From positions 124,001-188,000 of the forward strand of contig CANFJX010000001.1 in NCBI GenBank assembly GCA_947447665.1: 64,000 bases of DNA, given 5' to 3'. A program made the translations under genes and the position numbers. Numbering within the stretch: the first letter of the stretch is position 1; each line of letters starts with the position of its first letter. Under the pieces are notes generated by a model. That model ran no database searches. It was not told where the DNA came from and saw only the letters and a program-made list of their open reading frames with translations. Shown here piece by piece: positions 17,794 to 26,097 of this stretch. Source of the stretch: Bacteriovoracaceae bacterium. GTDB lineage: Bacteria > Bdellovibrionota > UBA1018.

Positions 17794-18183
17794 ATGTCAA
17801 CCAGCGACGATCGTGAGCATGAAATTCAAGCGCCCCATTCCGACCCCTCCCGTTCTCAAAAAGTCACTGAAACTCCCAGTAGCCTCACCAAGGCTCCTGA
17901 AGCAAAAACGACTCCGCCTGCTACCACCCCAGAGCCCCCTTCTACGACGACAGGCGAAACTCCCCCACGACCCGTCGAGCGACGTGTTGGAGCCCGGGGA
18001 ACCGCTGCCATGGACCCACAGACCAGAAAAGAAGTCGCTCGCAAGGGAGGTCTCGCAGTCTCTAGGAACAAGCAACACATGGCAGAAATCGGCAGAAAAG
18101 GCGGACAAAGCGTGTCCAAGAATCGAGAACACATGGCCCTGATCGGCAGAAAAGGAGGCGCTGCTTCGCGAGGTCATCGCTAA
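17794..18183 (+). CDS. KGG-repeat stress protein
   Basis: General-stress protein of the KGG (GsiB/YciG-like, PF10685) type, 129 residues. Residues 1-75 are Pro/Thr/Ser-rich and surely disordered. The C-terminus holds three tandem 18-residue units with RKGG at 83, 101 and 119 and the pattern VSxNxxHMAxIG. Such hydrophilic proteins accumulate under desiccation or starvation in other bacteria; their biochemical role is unclear. Start decided by GGAGG four bases upstream, despite an open frame reaching back to 17710. Its stop overlaps the convergent hydrolase by four bases. Confidence 0.85.
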   Translation: MSTSDDREHEIQAPHSDPSRSQKVTETPSSLTKAPEAKTTPPATTPEPPSTTTGETPPRPVERRVGARGTAAMDPQTRKEVARKGGLAVSRNKQHMAEIGRKGGQSVSKNREHMALIGRKGGAASRGHR

Positions 18184-19205
18184 ACCTCGAGAACCAACCC
18201 CTCATGACCAAAGAACCACTCGACAGGGAAAAGTGGCGAGCCGCCCCCCGTATTTGCACGCTTGAGTTGCTGAATGTAATACTCTTGGGCCTGACTTTCG
18301 GCCTCTGCAATCTTCTCGTCGGATGATGCCGGATCATGATGCACGAAAACGACCCTCCGGATACCCTCGCGCATAGCGATATCCAAGCCGAGAGAGGCTG
18401 CAGCATGCCCCCAGTTGACCTTCTCTAGGCTTTCCTTAAGGGTGTACTGTGCATCAAAAATCATGGTATCTATCCCTTGGTAGAGCGGAAGGTCGGGTCC
18501 CAATGCAGCTCTAGAAACCCGCGTGCACTCAGTATCAACGCAGTAAGAAAGTGCCTTCCCACCTTTTTCAATCTTGAATCCCCAGCATGGGTCTGGGTGG
18601 TCCAACTGGTAGGGCGTAACCTGAAGGTCCCCAAAAAGTACCGGCCGACGTGGCTCCAGTTGATGATAAAAAAGAGTGGCTCCGAGCGATTCTAGCTCAA
18701 TAGGAAAAAACGGTTTCCTAAATAAGATCTGAAAAATATTTTTAATATCTGGCTGCACCGAGTAAACGTGAATTTCATTCCCAGGAATAAACAAGGGAGC
18801 AAAGAAAGGCAGTCCGATCAAATGATCCCAATGAAAGTGCGTAAAGATTATGTCGAGCCTTCCAAGACCTTTTCCGCAGGGTCCCTTCATTAATTCGTAA
18901 CCTAAAAGACGAATTCCACTTCCGCCGTCAACAATGACGCGATGATGCTCTGAGGAGATCTCTACACAAGGTGTATTCCCACCATAACCAAAGGTCTTAT
19001 GCCGGGGCTGCGACGAGAGAAAGAGTTCAACCTCGCTCAAATTGGGATCGACAGAAAGCGGTAGCTCCCGCTTCTCAAAATCGGTCAGGATTTTTTGCAT
19101 TTGATTTTGCAATACTTCTGGCGGAAGTGGAGCCGGCAGCGATCCACGAACACCCCAAATCTTAATTTTCATTTGATTTGTAGATTTTCTCATAGATCGG
19201 CTCAT
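18180..19205 (-). CDS. Metallo-beta-lactamase-fold hydrolase (PhnP/RNase Z-like group)
   Basis: MBL-fold protein with the metal motif HFHWDH (in FTHFHWDHLIGLPFF), a later aspartate in CVDTEC and a histidine in VFVHHDP. The N-terminal KIWGVRGSLPAP and YGGNTPCVEI segments are typical of a group often annotated as phosphoribosyl cyclic phosphodiesterase-like. Substrate unknown. Start is ambiguous: ATGs at 19205, 19193 and 19172 are in frame and the family usually begins near MKIKIWGVRGS (19172); GGAG directly before 19205 would serve 19193 best. Length with the longest start 341 residues. Confidence 0.85.
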   Translation of the reverse strand: MSRSMRKSTNQMKIKIWGVRGSLPAPLPPEVLQNQMQKILTDFEKRELPLSVDPNLSEVELFLSSQPRHKTFGYGGNTPCVEISSEHHRVIVDGGSGIRLLGYELMKGPCGKGLGRLDIIFTHFHWDHLIGLPFFAPLFIPGNEIHVYSVQPDIKNIFQILFRKPFFPIELESLGATLFYHQLEPRRPVLFGDLQVTPYQLDHPDPCWGFKIEKGGKALSYCVDTECTRVSRAALGPDLPLYQGIDTMIFDAQYTLKESLEKVNWGHAAASLGLDIAMREGIRRVVFVHHDPASSDEKIAEAESQAQEYYIQQLKRANTGGGSPLFPVEWFFGHEGLVLEV

Positions 19206-19344
19206 CTCCGAATGGCTGTTTTTATAGTGTAATTTTCACTCTCTCAAGAGTCCAATAAAAATCCTAAATACCTGAGCTTTAAAAATAGATCTTTTCACTA
19301 TTTTCTCTTGTACAAAAGTAGAAGACGCGTTAGTAGGTGCCATT

Positions 19345-19812
19345 ATGAAACGTGGACGCCCAAAAGGTCGCTCTCGCGACAATCGTTCGTTTGGCCCGCT
19401 CGGAGACTTGATTCGTAACCATCGTCTAGCAAAGGGCCTCGGCCTATTAGACGTTGCCAAGGCGTGTCAATGCTCTGTGCAATTCGTATCAAATATCGAG
19501 CACGGTCGTGCTCCCTTGCCCTGGGAAAAAGTGACCCAGTTAGCAAATGTTCTAAAGATCCCGATCGATGACTTACAGGTTGCCAACTTGGCAATCCGAT
19601 CTGACTTTAAGAGCTTTGTGAACACCACACGGGGCAAAAAGACCGCGAAGCCTTTAGTACTAAGCAAGCTAGCAGGCACAGCCTCTGCCGTTGCTTTTGC
19701 CACTAAAGATGGTCAGCTTCAGGAGGTCATTCAGAAATACCAAGCTGCCTCTCCTTCCTCTCGGAAAAAATTGGTCCGGGCGGCATTGCAGCTCCTCGAT
19801 CACAAACTGTAA
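19345..19812 (+). CDS. XRE-family HTH transcriptional regulator
   Basis: 155-residue regulator with an N-terminal basic KRGRPKGR tail resembling an AT-hook, an XRE-type helix-turn-helix (about 19-75; IRNHRLAKGLGLLDVAKAC...VSNIEHGR) and a C-terminal Ala/Lys-rich helical region that could oligomerise. It is monocistronic, divergent from the MBL-fold gene across 139 bases, and followed by a strong hairpin. Targets unknown; it could act on the divergent promoter. Confidence 0.85.
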   Translation: MKRGRPKGRSRDNRSFGPLGDLIRNHRLAKGLGLLDVAKACQCSVQFVSNIEHGRAPLPWEKVTQLANVLKIPIDDLQVANLAIRSDFKSFVNTTRGKKTAKPLVLSKLAGTASAVAFATKDGQLQEVIQKYQAASPSSRKKLVRAALQLLDHKL

Positions 19813-19819
19813 TACTCGA

Positions 19820-19849
19820 CCCCGTCCATCAATCTTTTGATGGGCGGGG
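19820..19849. terminator. Strong hairpin between convergent XRE and folA genes
   Basis: Thirteen-base-pair stem (CCCCGTCCATCAA against TTGATGGGCGGGG, one G-T pair) with the tetraloop TCTT, eight bases after the XRE stop. No T-tract follows on either strand, so it is an imperfect intrinsic terminator, but its position between convergent genes fits transcription end or mRNA 3' protection for both. Confidence 0.6.
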
Positions 19850-19878
19850 CGATTCCTCGACTCTGCTTCAGCGCGCCG

Positions 19879-20358
19879 TCACCAGTTTGGCCGCTCTAGC
19901 ACAATAAAACTAAACGCCATCGGCTCATTTCGATCTTCGCGACTCACCTCTACCCACTCGCTCCAATCTAATTCGGGAAAGTAAGCATCCCCGTCTACGT
20001 CCTGATGAATCAAAGTTAGATAAAGCCGCTTCATCTGCGGCAAGGCGGTACGATAAATCTCAGATCCGCCGATCACAAAAACCTCAGTCGCCTCAGACTG
20101 ACAGATCTGAAGGGCCTGATCGAGAGAACCAACTACCCATGCTCCCTCGATCTGCAACTGAGTCTGCCGCGAAATGACTACGTTCTGACGACCCGGCAGG
20201 ACCTTGCCAATCGACTCGAAAGTCTTTCGCCCCATAATCACGGGCTTCCCCCAAGTGAGTGCACGAAATCGCTTCAAATCTTCGGGCAATCTCCAGGGCA
20301 AGCCCCCGTCCTTACCAATCACCCGATTTTGAGACATCGCAACAATTCCTGAGATCAT
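19879..20358 (-). CDS. folA: Dihydrofolate reductase
   Basis: NADPH-dependent reduction of dihydrofolate to tetrahydrofolate. 159 residues, the length of E. coli FolA. The start [22 protein letters not shown] and the segments [25 protein letters not shown] and [10 protein letters not shown] are diagnostic, including the active-site aspartate region (PEDLKRF) and the GG of the cofactor loop. The start overlaps the thyA stop by four bases, the usual thyA-folA coupling: ThyA produces the dihydrofolate that FolA recycles. Confidence 0.97.
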   Translation of the reverse strand: MISGIVAMSQNRVIGKDGGLPWRLPEDLKRFRALTWGKPVIMGRKTFESIGKVLPGRQNVVISRQTQLQIEGAWVVGSLDQALQICQSEATEVFVIGGSEIYRTALPQMKRLYLTLIHQDVDGDAYFPELDWSEWVEVSREDRNEPMAFSFIVLERPNW

Positions 20359-21188
20359 ACAGCAATCGGCGCAGCGATATGCGGATGTGGATCGTACCCA
20401 ACCAACTCAAAGTCCTCAAACTTGTAATCAAAAATAGAATCTGGCTTGCGATGAATGATTAACTTTGAACGAGGCCTAGGCTCACGAGTCAACTGCAATT
20501 TAGCCTGCTCCAGATGATTCTTGTAAAGATGCAAGTCTCCTATCGATAAGATCACCTCGCCTGGCTCATAGCCACATTGTTGAGCAATCATATGAGTCAA
20601 AAAAGCGACGCTGGCCGTATTGTAAGGATTTCCAAGAAAGAGATCATTCGATCGGATATAGAGCAAGCATGACAGCTTGTTGTTCGCTACATAAAATTGA
20701 TAGAGAAGATGGCAAGGCGGTAACGCCATTTTACCACTTGCGGCATTTTCCCATGGCTTTTTGGTTTCATCCGGAAGGTAAGCGACATTCCAAGCATGAA
20801 ACAAGTGCCTCCGACTGTCGGGGCGATTCTTGAGCCCGTCCATCAGGACGGAAATCTGATCAATGTAACCACCTTTGCCATCTGGCCAAAAACGCCACTG
20901 ATTACCATAGACTGGCCCCAGCTCACCGTCAGGCGTAGCCCACTCATCCCAGATTTTAACCCCGTTCTCCTTCAGGTACTTGATGTTGGTCTCTCCCTTT
21001 AAAAACCAGAGGAGCTCATGGAGAATGGACCGAGTATGAAGCTTTTTGGTAGTTAATAAGGGGAAACCCTCAGCCAAATTATAGCGCACCTGTCTCCCAA
21101 AAACCGATAATGTGCCAGTACCGGTGCGATCAGTCTTTTCGACCCCGTTTTTTAGCACGTCATCCAGTAACTCCAGGTATTGCTTCAT
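20355..21188 (-). CDS. thyA: Thymidylate synthase
   Basis: Makes dTMP from dUMP with methylene-tetrahydrofolate. 277 residues, E. coli-like, with a short insertion. Catalytic cysteine in [12 protein letters not shown]; dUMP-binding [22 protein letters not shown]-terminal [12 protein letters not shown]. First gene of the thyA-folA pair; its promoter must lie in the 146-base divergent region before ndh. Confidence 0.98.
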   Translation of the reverse strand: MKQYLELLDDVLKNGVEKTDRTGTGTLSVFGRQVRYNLAEGFPLLTTKKLHTRSILHELLWFLKGETNIKYLKENGVKIWDEWATPDGELGPVYGNQWRFWPDGKGGYIDQISVLMDGLKNRPDSRRHLFHAWNVAYLPDETKKPWENAASGKMALPPCHLLYQFYVANNKLSCLLYIRSNDLFLGNPYNTASVAFLTHMIAQQCGYEPGEVILSIGDLHLYKNHLEQAKLQLTREPRPRSKLIIHRKPDSIFDYKFEDFELVGYDPHPHIAAPIAV

Positions 21189-21334
21189 TAATTCCTCTTT
21201 CGTTAGGTCGACTTCAAAGTTACCCCCTTTATTACATCATGACGCAGAATCTTGGTACTCTTTGGAGCATAGCGTTATCAAAAATTAGAATTTTTGCTCC
21301 GACCGATCGACCAACAAGGTGTATCATCGGATAC

Positions 21335-22597
21335 ATGGCAGAAGAACATCACTTAGTCATTATCGGAGGCGGATTTGGTGGGCTAACGGTAGCTCGTGAA
21401 CTAAAGCACGCTCCCCTTAAAATTACGCTCATCGACCGAAGTAATCATCACCTCTTCCAACCGCTCCTCTATCAGGTCGCAACCGCCGGCCTCTCTCCTG
21501 CTCATATTGCCACTCCAATTCGATCCATTTTGAGAGGTCAAAAAAATATCCAAGTCATGATGACGGAAGTCACCGGCTTGGATCGAGAAAAGAGACTGAT
21601 TCTCGCAAAAGATCGCCAGATTCCCTATGATCAACTCGTCATAGCAACAGGCTCAAGTTACAGTTTTTATGGCCACGACGAATGGAAGCCATTCACCGAA
21701 GGTCTTAAAACGATCGCAGATGCCACGGCAATTCGCCGTCGTATTCTCCTAGCATTCGAGAAAGCAGAAGTGGAACCCGATCCGGAGAGAAAAAAAGTCC
21801 TTCTCACCTTTGTCCTAGTAGGTGGAGGCCCCACAGGCGTGGAGATGGCTGGATCGATTGCAGAACTGGCCCACCAAGCTCTAAAATCGGATTTTCGAAG
21901 CATCGACCCAAGAATGACTCGAATCGTCCTGATTGAGGCCGGCCAACGAATCCTCGCAAGCTTTCCCGAGAGCCTTGCCCTTCGAGCTACAAAAAAACTC
22001 CAATCCATGGGAGTAGAAATCCAAACCAATACCCGCGTTGAATCCATTAGCGCGGAAGGTGTTCGATGGGGAAATACTCAGATCCCTGCAAAAACCGTTA
22101 TTTGGTCAGCCGGCGTCATCGCCTCACCTGCAGGGAAGTGGCTTGGAGCCCAAGTGGATCGATCAGGCCGGGTTCAAGTAAACGACGACCTAACGTTACC
22201 TGGACATCCTGAGATCTTCGTCATCGGCGATACGGCTTGTTTTCTCCAGAACCAGAGCCCTTTGCCAGGCGTCGCTCCCGTAGCGATGCAGCAAGGCCTC
22301 TATGTGGCTAAATCAATTCTCCGCAAACTCAGCAACCAGCCGAAGCTTCGACCTTTTCAATATCGTGACAAAGGCAATCTAGCCACTGTGGGCAGGTCAT
22401 TTGCAGTGGCTGATCTAGGCAGAATCTGTCTTTCAGGATATTTTGCCTGGCTCGCCTGGCTCGTTGTGCATATCTACTATCTCATTGGCTTTAAGAATCG
22501 AATTTTAGTTCTGATCGAGTGGGCATGGGCTTATTTTACCTTTCAGCGAGGCTCTCGGCTCATCACGGAAAGTGAAAATTCCAAAGTAATGGATTGA
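21335..22597 (+). CDS. ndh: Type II NADH dehydrogenase
   Basis: Non-proton-pumping NADH:quinone oxidoreductase, 420 residues. Two dinucleotide folds: FAD at the N-terminus (IIGGGFGGLTVA, 9-20) and NADH in the middle (VLVGGGPTGVEMAG); FAD contact region VIGDTACF; the C-terminal hydrophobic/amphipathic region (WLVVHIYYLIGFKNRILV) gives membrane binding. I use the ATG before AEEHHLVI; a frame extending back into thyA is not credible. No Shine-Dalgarno is visible, and TATCAT ends seven bases before the ATG. Confidence 0.92.
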   Translation: MAEEHHLVIIGGGFGGLTVARELKHAPLKITLIDRSNHHLFQPLLYQVATAGLSPAHIATPIRSILRGQKNIQVMMTEVTGLDREKRLILAKDRQIPYDQLVIATGSSYSFYGHDEWKPFTEGLKTIADATAIRRRILLAFEKAEVEPDPERKKVLLTFVLVGGGPTGVEMAGSIAELAHQALKSDFRSIDPRMTRIVLIEAGQRILASFPESLALRATKKLQSMGVEIQTNTRVESISAEGVRWGNTQIPAKTVIWSAGVIASPAGKWLGAQVDRSGRVQVNDDLTLPGHPEIFVIGDTACFLQNQSPLPGVAPVAMQQGLYVAKSILRKLSNQPKLRPFQYRDKGNLATVGRSFAVADLGRICLSGYFAWLAWLVVHIYYLIGFKNRILVLIEWAWAYFTFQRGSRLITESENSKVMD

Positions 22598-22604
22598 GGG
22601 ACCC

Positions 22605-23426
22605 ATGATTAAAAAAATCAGTGCTCTCTTGGCGATCCCAAAAGTAGTACTCGAAGTCCTGAAAGATTCGGCCCATCGAATTCAAAGAGCCCAACTCCTC
22701 ATGGTTGCATCCAGCCTGGCCTACACCACAATTCTCTCCATTATCCCAATTCTGGCCGTCAGCTTTGCTGTATTTCAATCATTTGGAGGAATGGAAAAAC
22801 TCTATGAAGGGATTGAGCCTTTTATCCTCTCTTATCTAGCCGAAGGAACAAGCGCCGAGGTAATTCAAACGCTGAGAAATTTTGTTCGAAATACCCATTC
22901 GGGAGTCGTCGGATTAAGCGGCTTAATCGGTCTCATTTTCACCAGCACGAGCATGCTCTCCAGCGCCGAAAAAGCAATTAACCGAGCTTGGGAAATTCCC
23001 GTCACCCGTGGCTTCTTTAAACGGTTCTCGAGTTATTGGCTTTTAATCTCTTTGGGTCCCCTCGCCCTTGCTGTAGGATTGGGAATTGCCAGCTCCCTGC
23101 AATTTCCACTCTGGAAACTCTTCCCATCAGGGAGCGGAAGTTTTTTACTCGAAACAGCTTTCTTTTTTTGTATCTATCAGTGGGTGCCTCAAGATCAAGT
23201 ACTCTGGCCATGCTCTTTAACTTCTGCAACGATCACCGCTGGCTTGTGGAATCTAGCTCGCATCGTCTACGTTTATTACGCTCATCACGTCGTGGCTTAT
23301 CACAAAATTTACGGAAGCCTCGCCGCTGTGCCGATCATCCTGCTTTGGATTTATATTCTCTGGACTATTTTACTCTCAGGAGCTGCTCTCACTGTGGCCA
23401 TCCAAAAAAGATCGAGCGGAACTTAG
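22605..23426 (+). CDS. YihY/BrkB family inner-membrane protein
   Basis: Polytopic membrane protein of the YihY/virulence-factor BrkB family (formerly misnamed RNase BN), 273 residues with about six hydrophobic segments. Characteristic segments are ASSLAYTTILSIIPILAV near the N-terminus and the NRAWEI and YGSLAAVPIILLWIYILW blocks. Function unknown in the family. It follows ndh after seven bases, so probably co-transcribed; its last 51 bases overlap the 3' end of hldA on the other strand. Confidence 0.9.
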   Translation: MIKKISALLAIPKVVLEVLKDSAHRIQRAQLLMVASSLAYTTILSIIPILAVSFAVFQSFGGMEKLYEGIEPFILSYLAEGTSAEVIQTLRNFVRNTHSGVVGLSGLIGLIFTSTSMLSSAEKAINRAWEIPVTRGFFKRFSSYWLLISLGPLALAVGLGIASSLQFPLWKLFPSGSGSFLLETAFFFCIYQWVPQDQVLWPCSLTSATITAGLWNLARIVYVYYAHHVVAYHKIYGSLAAVPIILLWIYILWTILLSGAALTVAIQKRSSGT

Positions 23427-24395
23427 GAACTCCTCCTGGGTGCAAGGCACAGTACCAAAGTGAGAAACCACTACGGATGCTGCGATATTAGCGAGCACAG
23501 CCGAGTCAAACGCCCCAAAACCCACCTCATGAGCCAATGCAAGCATTGAAATTACTGTGTCTCCGGCACCAGAGACGTCGGCCACTTCTCTGGCCAAAGC
23601 GGGTAGATGCATGACTTGATCAGTGAGTGCGTCGAGGACCGTAATCCCTTTCTCCGCGCGAGTCACAAACACAGACCGAGCCTCGGTCATTTCGTGGATA
23701 CGGCGGACTGCCTTTTCGGCGGTTTCGTCGCAAACCACTTCGATTCCAGTCGCCTCATGAGCTTCCTTGATATTAGGAGTAATGCTGGCACACCCACGGT
23801 AAACTCGATAATCGGAATGTTTCGGATCGACAAAGCAATCCACGGAGTGTTTTTTAGCGAGCGCAAAAATCTCCGTCAATAACTCTTGATTCAACATCCC
23901 TTTCCCATAATCTGAAAGAATGAGAGAGCGAGAGGCTTCCATCTGGCGCTCTACGTGGGGCAAAAGCTGTTGTTGGAGTTCTTTTGGGAAGCGAAATTGA
24001 GGCGGAGGATCCCAGTCGATTCGGGCAATTTGTTGCTTTCTAGCAACCAACCGCGCCTTAATGATGGTTCTCACCTCAGCATTTCGGAACGGAATGACTG
24101 AAATATTCTTACGATTAAAAAGTTTTAAAAGCTGCTCGGACCCCTCATCAAAACCTAAGAATGGGAAGCAGTCAGCTGTCGAACCCAAGGAGGCTAAGTT
24201 AGATACAACGTTTCCGGCCCCACCCAAGCGAAACAACTCTTCACTTACAGCCACCACTGGTATCGGCGCCTCAGGACTGATGCGCTTCACGTCGCCAATA
24301 ATGTAACGATCGAGCATATAATCGCCGATCACCATCACTCGTGTTTTCCAAAGATCAGAATTAAATTTTTCCTGGACCCGCTTGAGAAGACTCAT
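23376..24395 (-). CDS. hldA: Heptose 7-phosphate kinase (HldA, or kinase half of HldE)
   Basis: PfkB-family kinase phosphorylating D-glycero-D-manno-heptose 7-phosphate at C1 for LPS inner core synthesis. 339 residues; the VIGDYMLDRYIIGDVKRISPEAPIPVV start is diagnostic of HldE-N/HldA, LGGAGNV is the substrate site and VSGAGDTVIS carries the catalytic aspartate. There is no nucleotidyltransferase domain, so HldC should be elsewhere. Divergent from gmhA, which supplies the pathway's first product. Confidence 0.95.
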   Translation of the reverse strand: MSLLKRVQEKFNSDLWKTRVMVIGDYMLDRYIIGDVKRISPEAPIPVVAVSEELFRLGGAGNVVSNLASLGSTADCFPFLGFDEGSEQLLKLFNRKNISVIPFRNAEVRTIIKARLVARKQQIARIDWDPPPQFRFPKELQQQLLPHVERQMEASRSLILSDYGKGMLNQELLTEIFALAKKHSVDCFVDPKHSDYRVYRGCASITPNIKEAHEATGIEVVCDETAEKAVRRIHEMTEARSVFVTRAEKGITVLDALTDQVMHLPALAREVADVSGAGDTVISMLALAHEVGFGAFDSAVLANIAASVVVSHFGTVPCTQEEFLSSARSFLDGHSESSS

Positions 24396-24515
24396 CGTTT
24401 CCCTCTCTGCCTTTCTCTATCTCATGGTATTACCCAGCAATATACCGCTTAAAGACGAATAAACAAGGGGAACTCACCTATACAGAATGTCCTGAAACGG
24501 GTAAGCTTTTCCCCT

Positions 24516-25109
24516 ATGATGAACTATCAATCTATTTGGCAAGATTCCCTCAAAGATGCTCAGCAAGCCCTTCAGGCATTCATGGACTCCTCGAGCACAC
24601 TCCACCAACTTGAGCTCATCTCAAAAGAGATCGTTCAGACCTATCAGAGAGGCGGAAGCGTGTTTAGCTGCGGAAATGGAGGCTCCCACTGCGATGCCAT
24701 GCATTTCGCTGAGGAACTCACAGGACGCTATCGCAAAGATCGAGCTCCCCTCGGGGCTCTTGCCTTGGGAGATCCCAGTCACGTCACCTGCGTGAGTAAC
24801 GACTACGGCTTTGATCAGATTTTTGCCAGACAACTCAAAGGGCTCGCTCGTCCTAATGATCTCCTTCTGGTCATTTCTACCAGCGGAAACTCGAAGAACC
24901 TCATTCAGGCTGTCGAGGCCGCCAAAACGATCCCGATTCGTTCCATCGCTCTACTCGGTAAAACAGGGGGAGCCCTTCGCGAAATGTGCGATCAACATGT
25001 GATCGCTCCGGGCGCGACCAGTGATCGAATTCAGGAAATCCACATTAAGATCATTCACACTCTGGTTGAAATTGCGGAGAGAGCTATTTTTCCAGAAAAT
25101 TATCTTTAA
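24516..25109 (+). CDS. gmhA: Sedoheptulose-7-phosphate isomerase
   Basis: SIS-domain enzyme converting sedoheptulose 7-phosphate to D-glycero-D-manno-heptose 7-phosphate, the first step of ADP-heptose synthesis. 197 residues. CGNGGSHCDAMHFAEELTGRY contains the substrate loop and zinc/active-site residues, and ISTSGNSKN is the phosphate-binding loop; the C-terminal EIHIKIIHTLVE helix is also typical. Two adjacent ATGs; GGGTAAG lies 15 bases upstream. Confidence 0.96.
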   Translation: MMNYQSIWQDSLKDAQQALQAFMDSSSTLHQLELISKEIVQTYQRGGSVFSCGNGGSHCDAMHFAEELTGRYRKDRAPLGALALGDPSHVTCVSNDYGFDQIFARQLKGLARPNDLLLVISTSGNSKNLIQAVEAAKTIPIRSIALLGKTGGALREMCDQHVIAPGATSDRIQEIHIKIIHTLVEIAERAIFPENYL

Positions 25110-25146
25110 AAGGACTTTTAATAGTTTTTTTGAGGAGTTTTAAAAA

Positions 25147-25224
<78 letters not shown>

Positions 25225-25350
25225 AACTTTGAAGCCGTGACTTTAACCAAGTCATCGCCCCAAGTCAAACGCTAGTTCGTAGGATGATCATTTAGTGCAC
25301 AAAATTTTTTAGGTCCTTGGACCAAACTATTGTGGATTCTGCAAAATCTC

Positions 25351-25356
25351 TATAAT
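25351..25356 (+). promoter_or_regulatory. Consensus -10 box TATAAT next to a start codon
   Basis: Perfect TATAAT ending ten bases before the ATG of the 78-residue gene; no convincing -35 at 16-18 bases (nearest TTGTGG with a 15-base spacer). Expected leader is about three bases. Confidence 0.45.
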
Positions 25357-25365
25357 GTCAGCCCT

Positions 25366-25602
25366 ATGTCACAGTTTAAGTTCGATCGGGAAATCTACCT
25401 CAACATCGCCCAATCCGAAGGCATCTCGGCAGCTCTAACTCGGCTGCAAGCTGACTCCATGAAGTGGGAACACCAGACCTTTGAAGGACCCGAGGGCTAC
25501 CAACCTAAAGCATGGGATGATCTCAATGAAGTTCGCGAGTTCGCAAGGGAACTCTGGGATATGGATCTGCAGCGTGACACCAATCCATCTGCAGGCGCTT
25601 AG
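25366..25602 (+). CDS. Small acidic protein of unknown function
   Basis: 78 residues, not recognised. It is soluble, acidic, helical and tryptophan-containing (MKWEHQTFEGPEGYQPKAWDDL in the middle, quoted only to show its character is non-repetitive). Start chosen at the ATG of SQFKFDRE; a 12-codon upstream extension is possible, but would run through the perfect -10 box. No ribosome site. Its stop overlaps the stop of the convergent FliG-like gene by three to four bases. Confidence 0.55.
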   Translation: MSQFKFDREIYLNIAQSEGISAALTRLQADSMKWEHQTFEGPEGYQPKAWDDLNEVREFARELWDMDLQRDTNPSAGA

Positions 25603-26039
25603 CCGAGGGGAATTCTTTTCGTTCCAATGACGTTGGTTCTCTCCAACTTTCGAGCTGTCTCGATCAATTTAAGCTGCCCAGCCTCAATCAATGAAGCATT
25701 TGGGCTCTGATTTTCGAGTACTTCCCTAATCTCAAGCCCAATAGGCAATCGGACCTTTGAAAGGAACCGGTCCTTAATTTTTTTATCACTTTGATGGATT
25801 GCAAAACCTACCGACTGGGAAGGCGCTTCAGATAAGACCTCGGCCAGCTCTAAATCAGGCATCTGAACGATATCAACAAAAGTAAGCATAAAACTTAAAG
25901 CGAGCTTTGCGTATTCAGGATCTTCCTTTAGCCCAATGTCAATCATCTTTTGACGCCTAACCAGTGGCGTCGTTTCCCACAACTGCACAAGTTGCCTCAA
26001 ACCTTCAGGATTTTTTTTAAAACGACTGAATACACTCAT
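25599..26039 (-). CDS. Stand-alone FliG C-terminal-domain-like protein
   Basis: 146 residues. From about residue 45 the sequence follows the FliG C-terminal (torque) domain closely: FVDIVQMPDLELAEVLSEA, then a helix with KDRFLSKV, then EAGQLKLIETARKLE matching the FliG EAQ...I...RRL end. The N- and middle domains of FliG (which bind FliF and FliM) are missing, replaced by about 40 helical residues. No other flagellar gene is in the window. It could be a relic, a regulator, or a rotor-like adaptor; this is inference from pattern matching. Confidence 0.65.
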   Translation of the reverse strand: MSVFSRFKKNPEGLRQLVQLWETTPLVRRQKMIDIGLKEDPEYAKLALSFMLTFVDIVQMPDLELAEVLSEAPSQSVGFAIHQSDKKIKDRFLSKVRLPIGLEIREVLENQSPNASLIEAGQLKLIETARKLERTNVIGTKRIPLG

Positions 26040-26097
26040 ATGAAGATTATAAGAATACCTTCAAAATTTAGTCACTAAAATTTATTGATCCTTTCAG

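Noticed and set aside
17797..18177. Long antisense frame within the KGG gene
   Set aside because: Low-complexity mirror of the Pro/Thr and KGG codons; no start signal.
24396..24515. Riboswitch or ncRNA between hldA and gmhA
   Set aside because: No stable paired structure seen; only weak promoter-like boxes.
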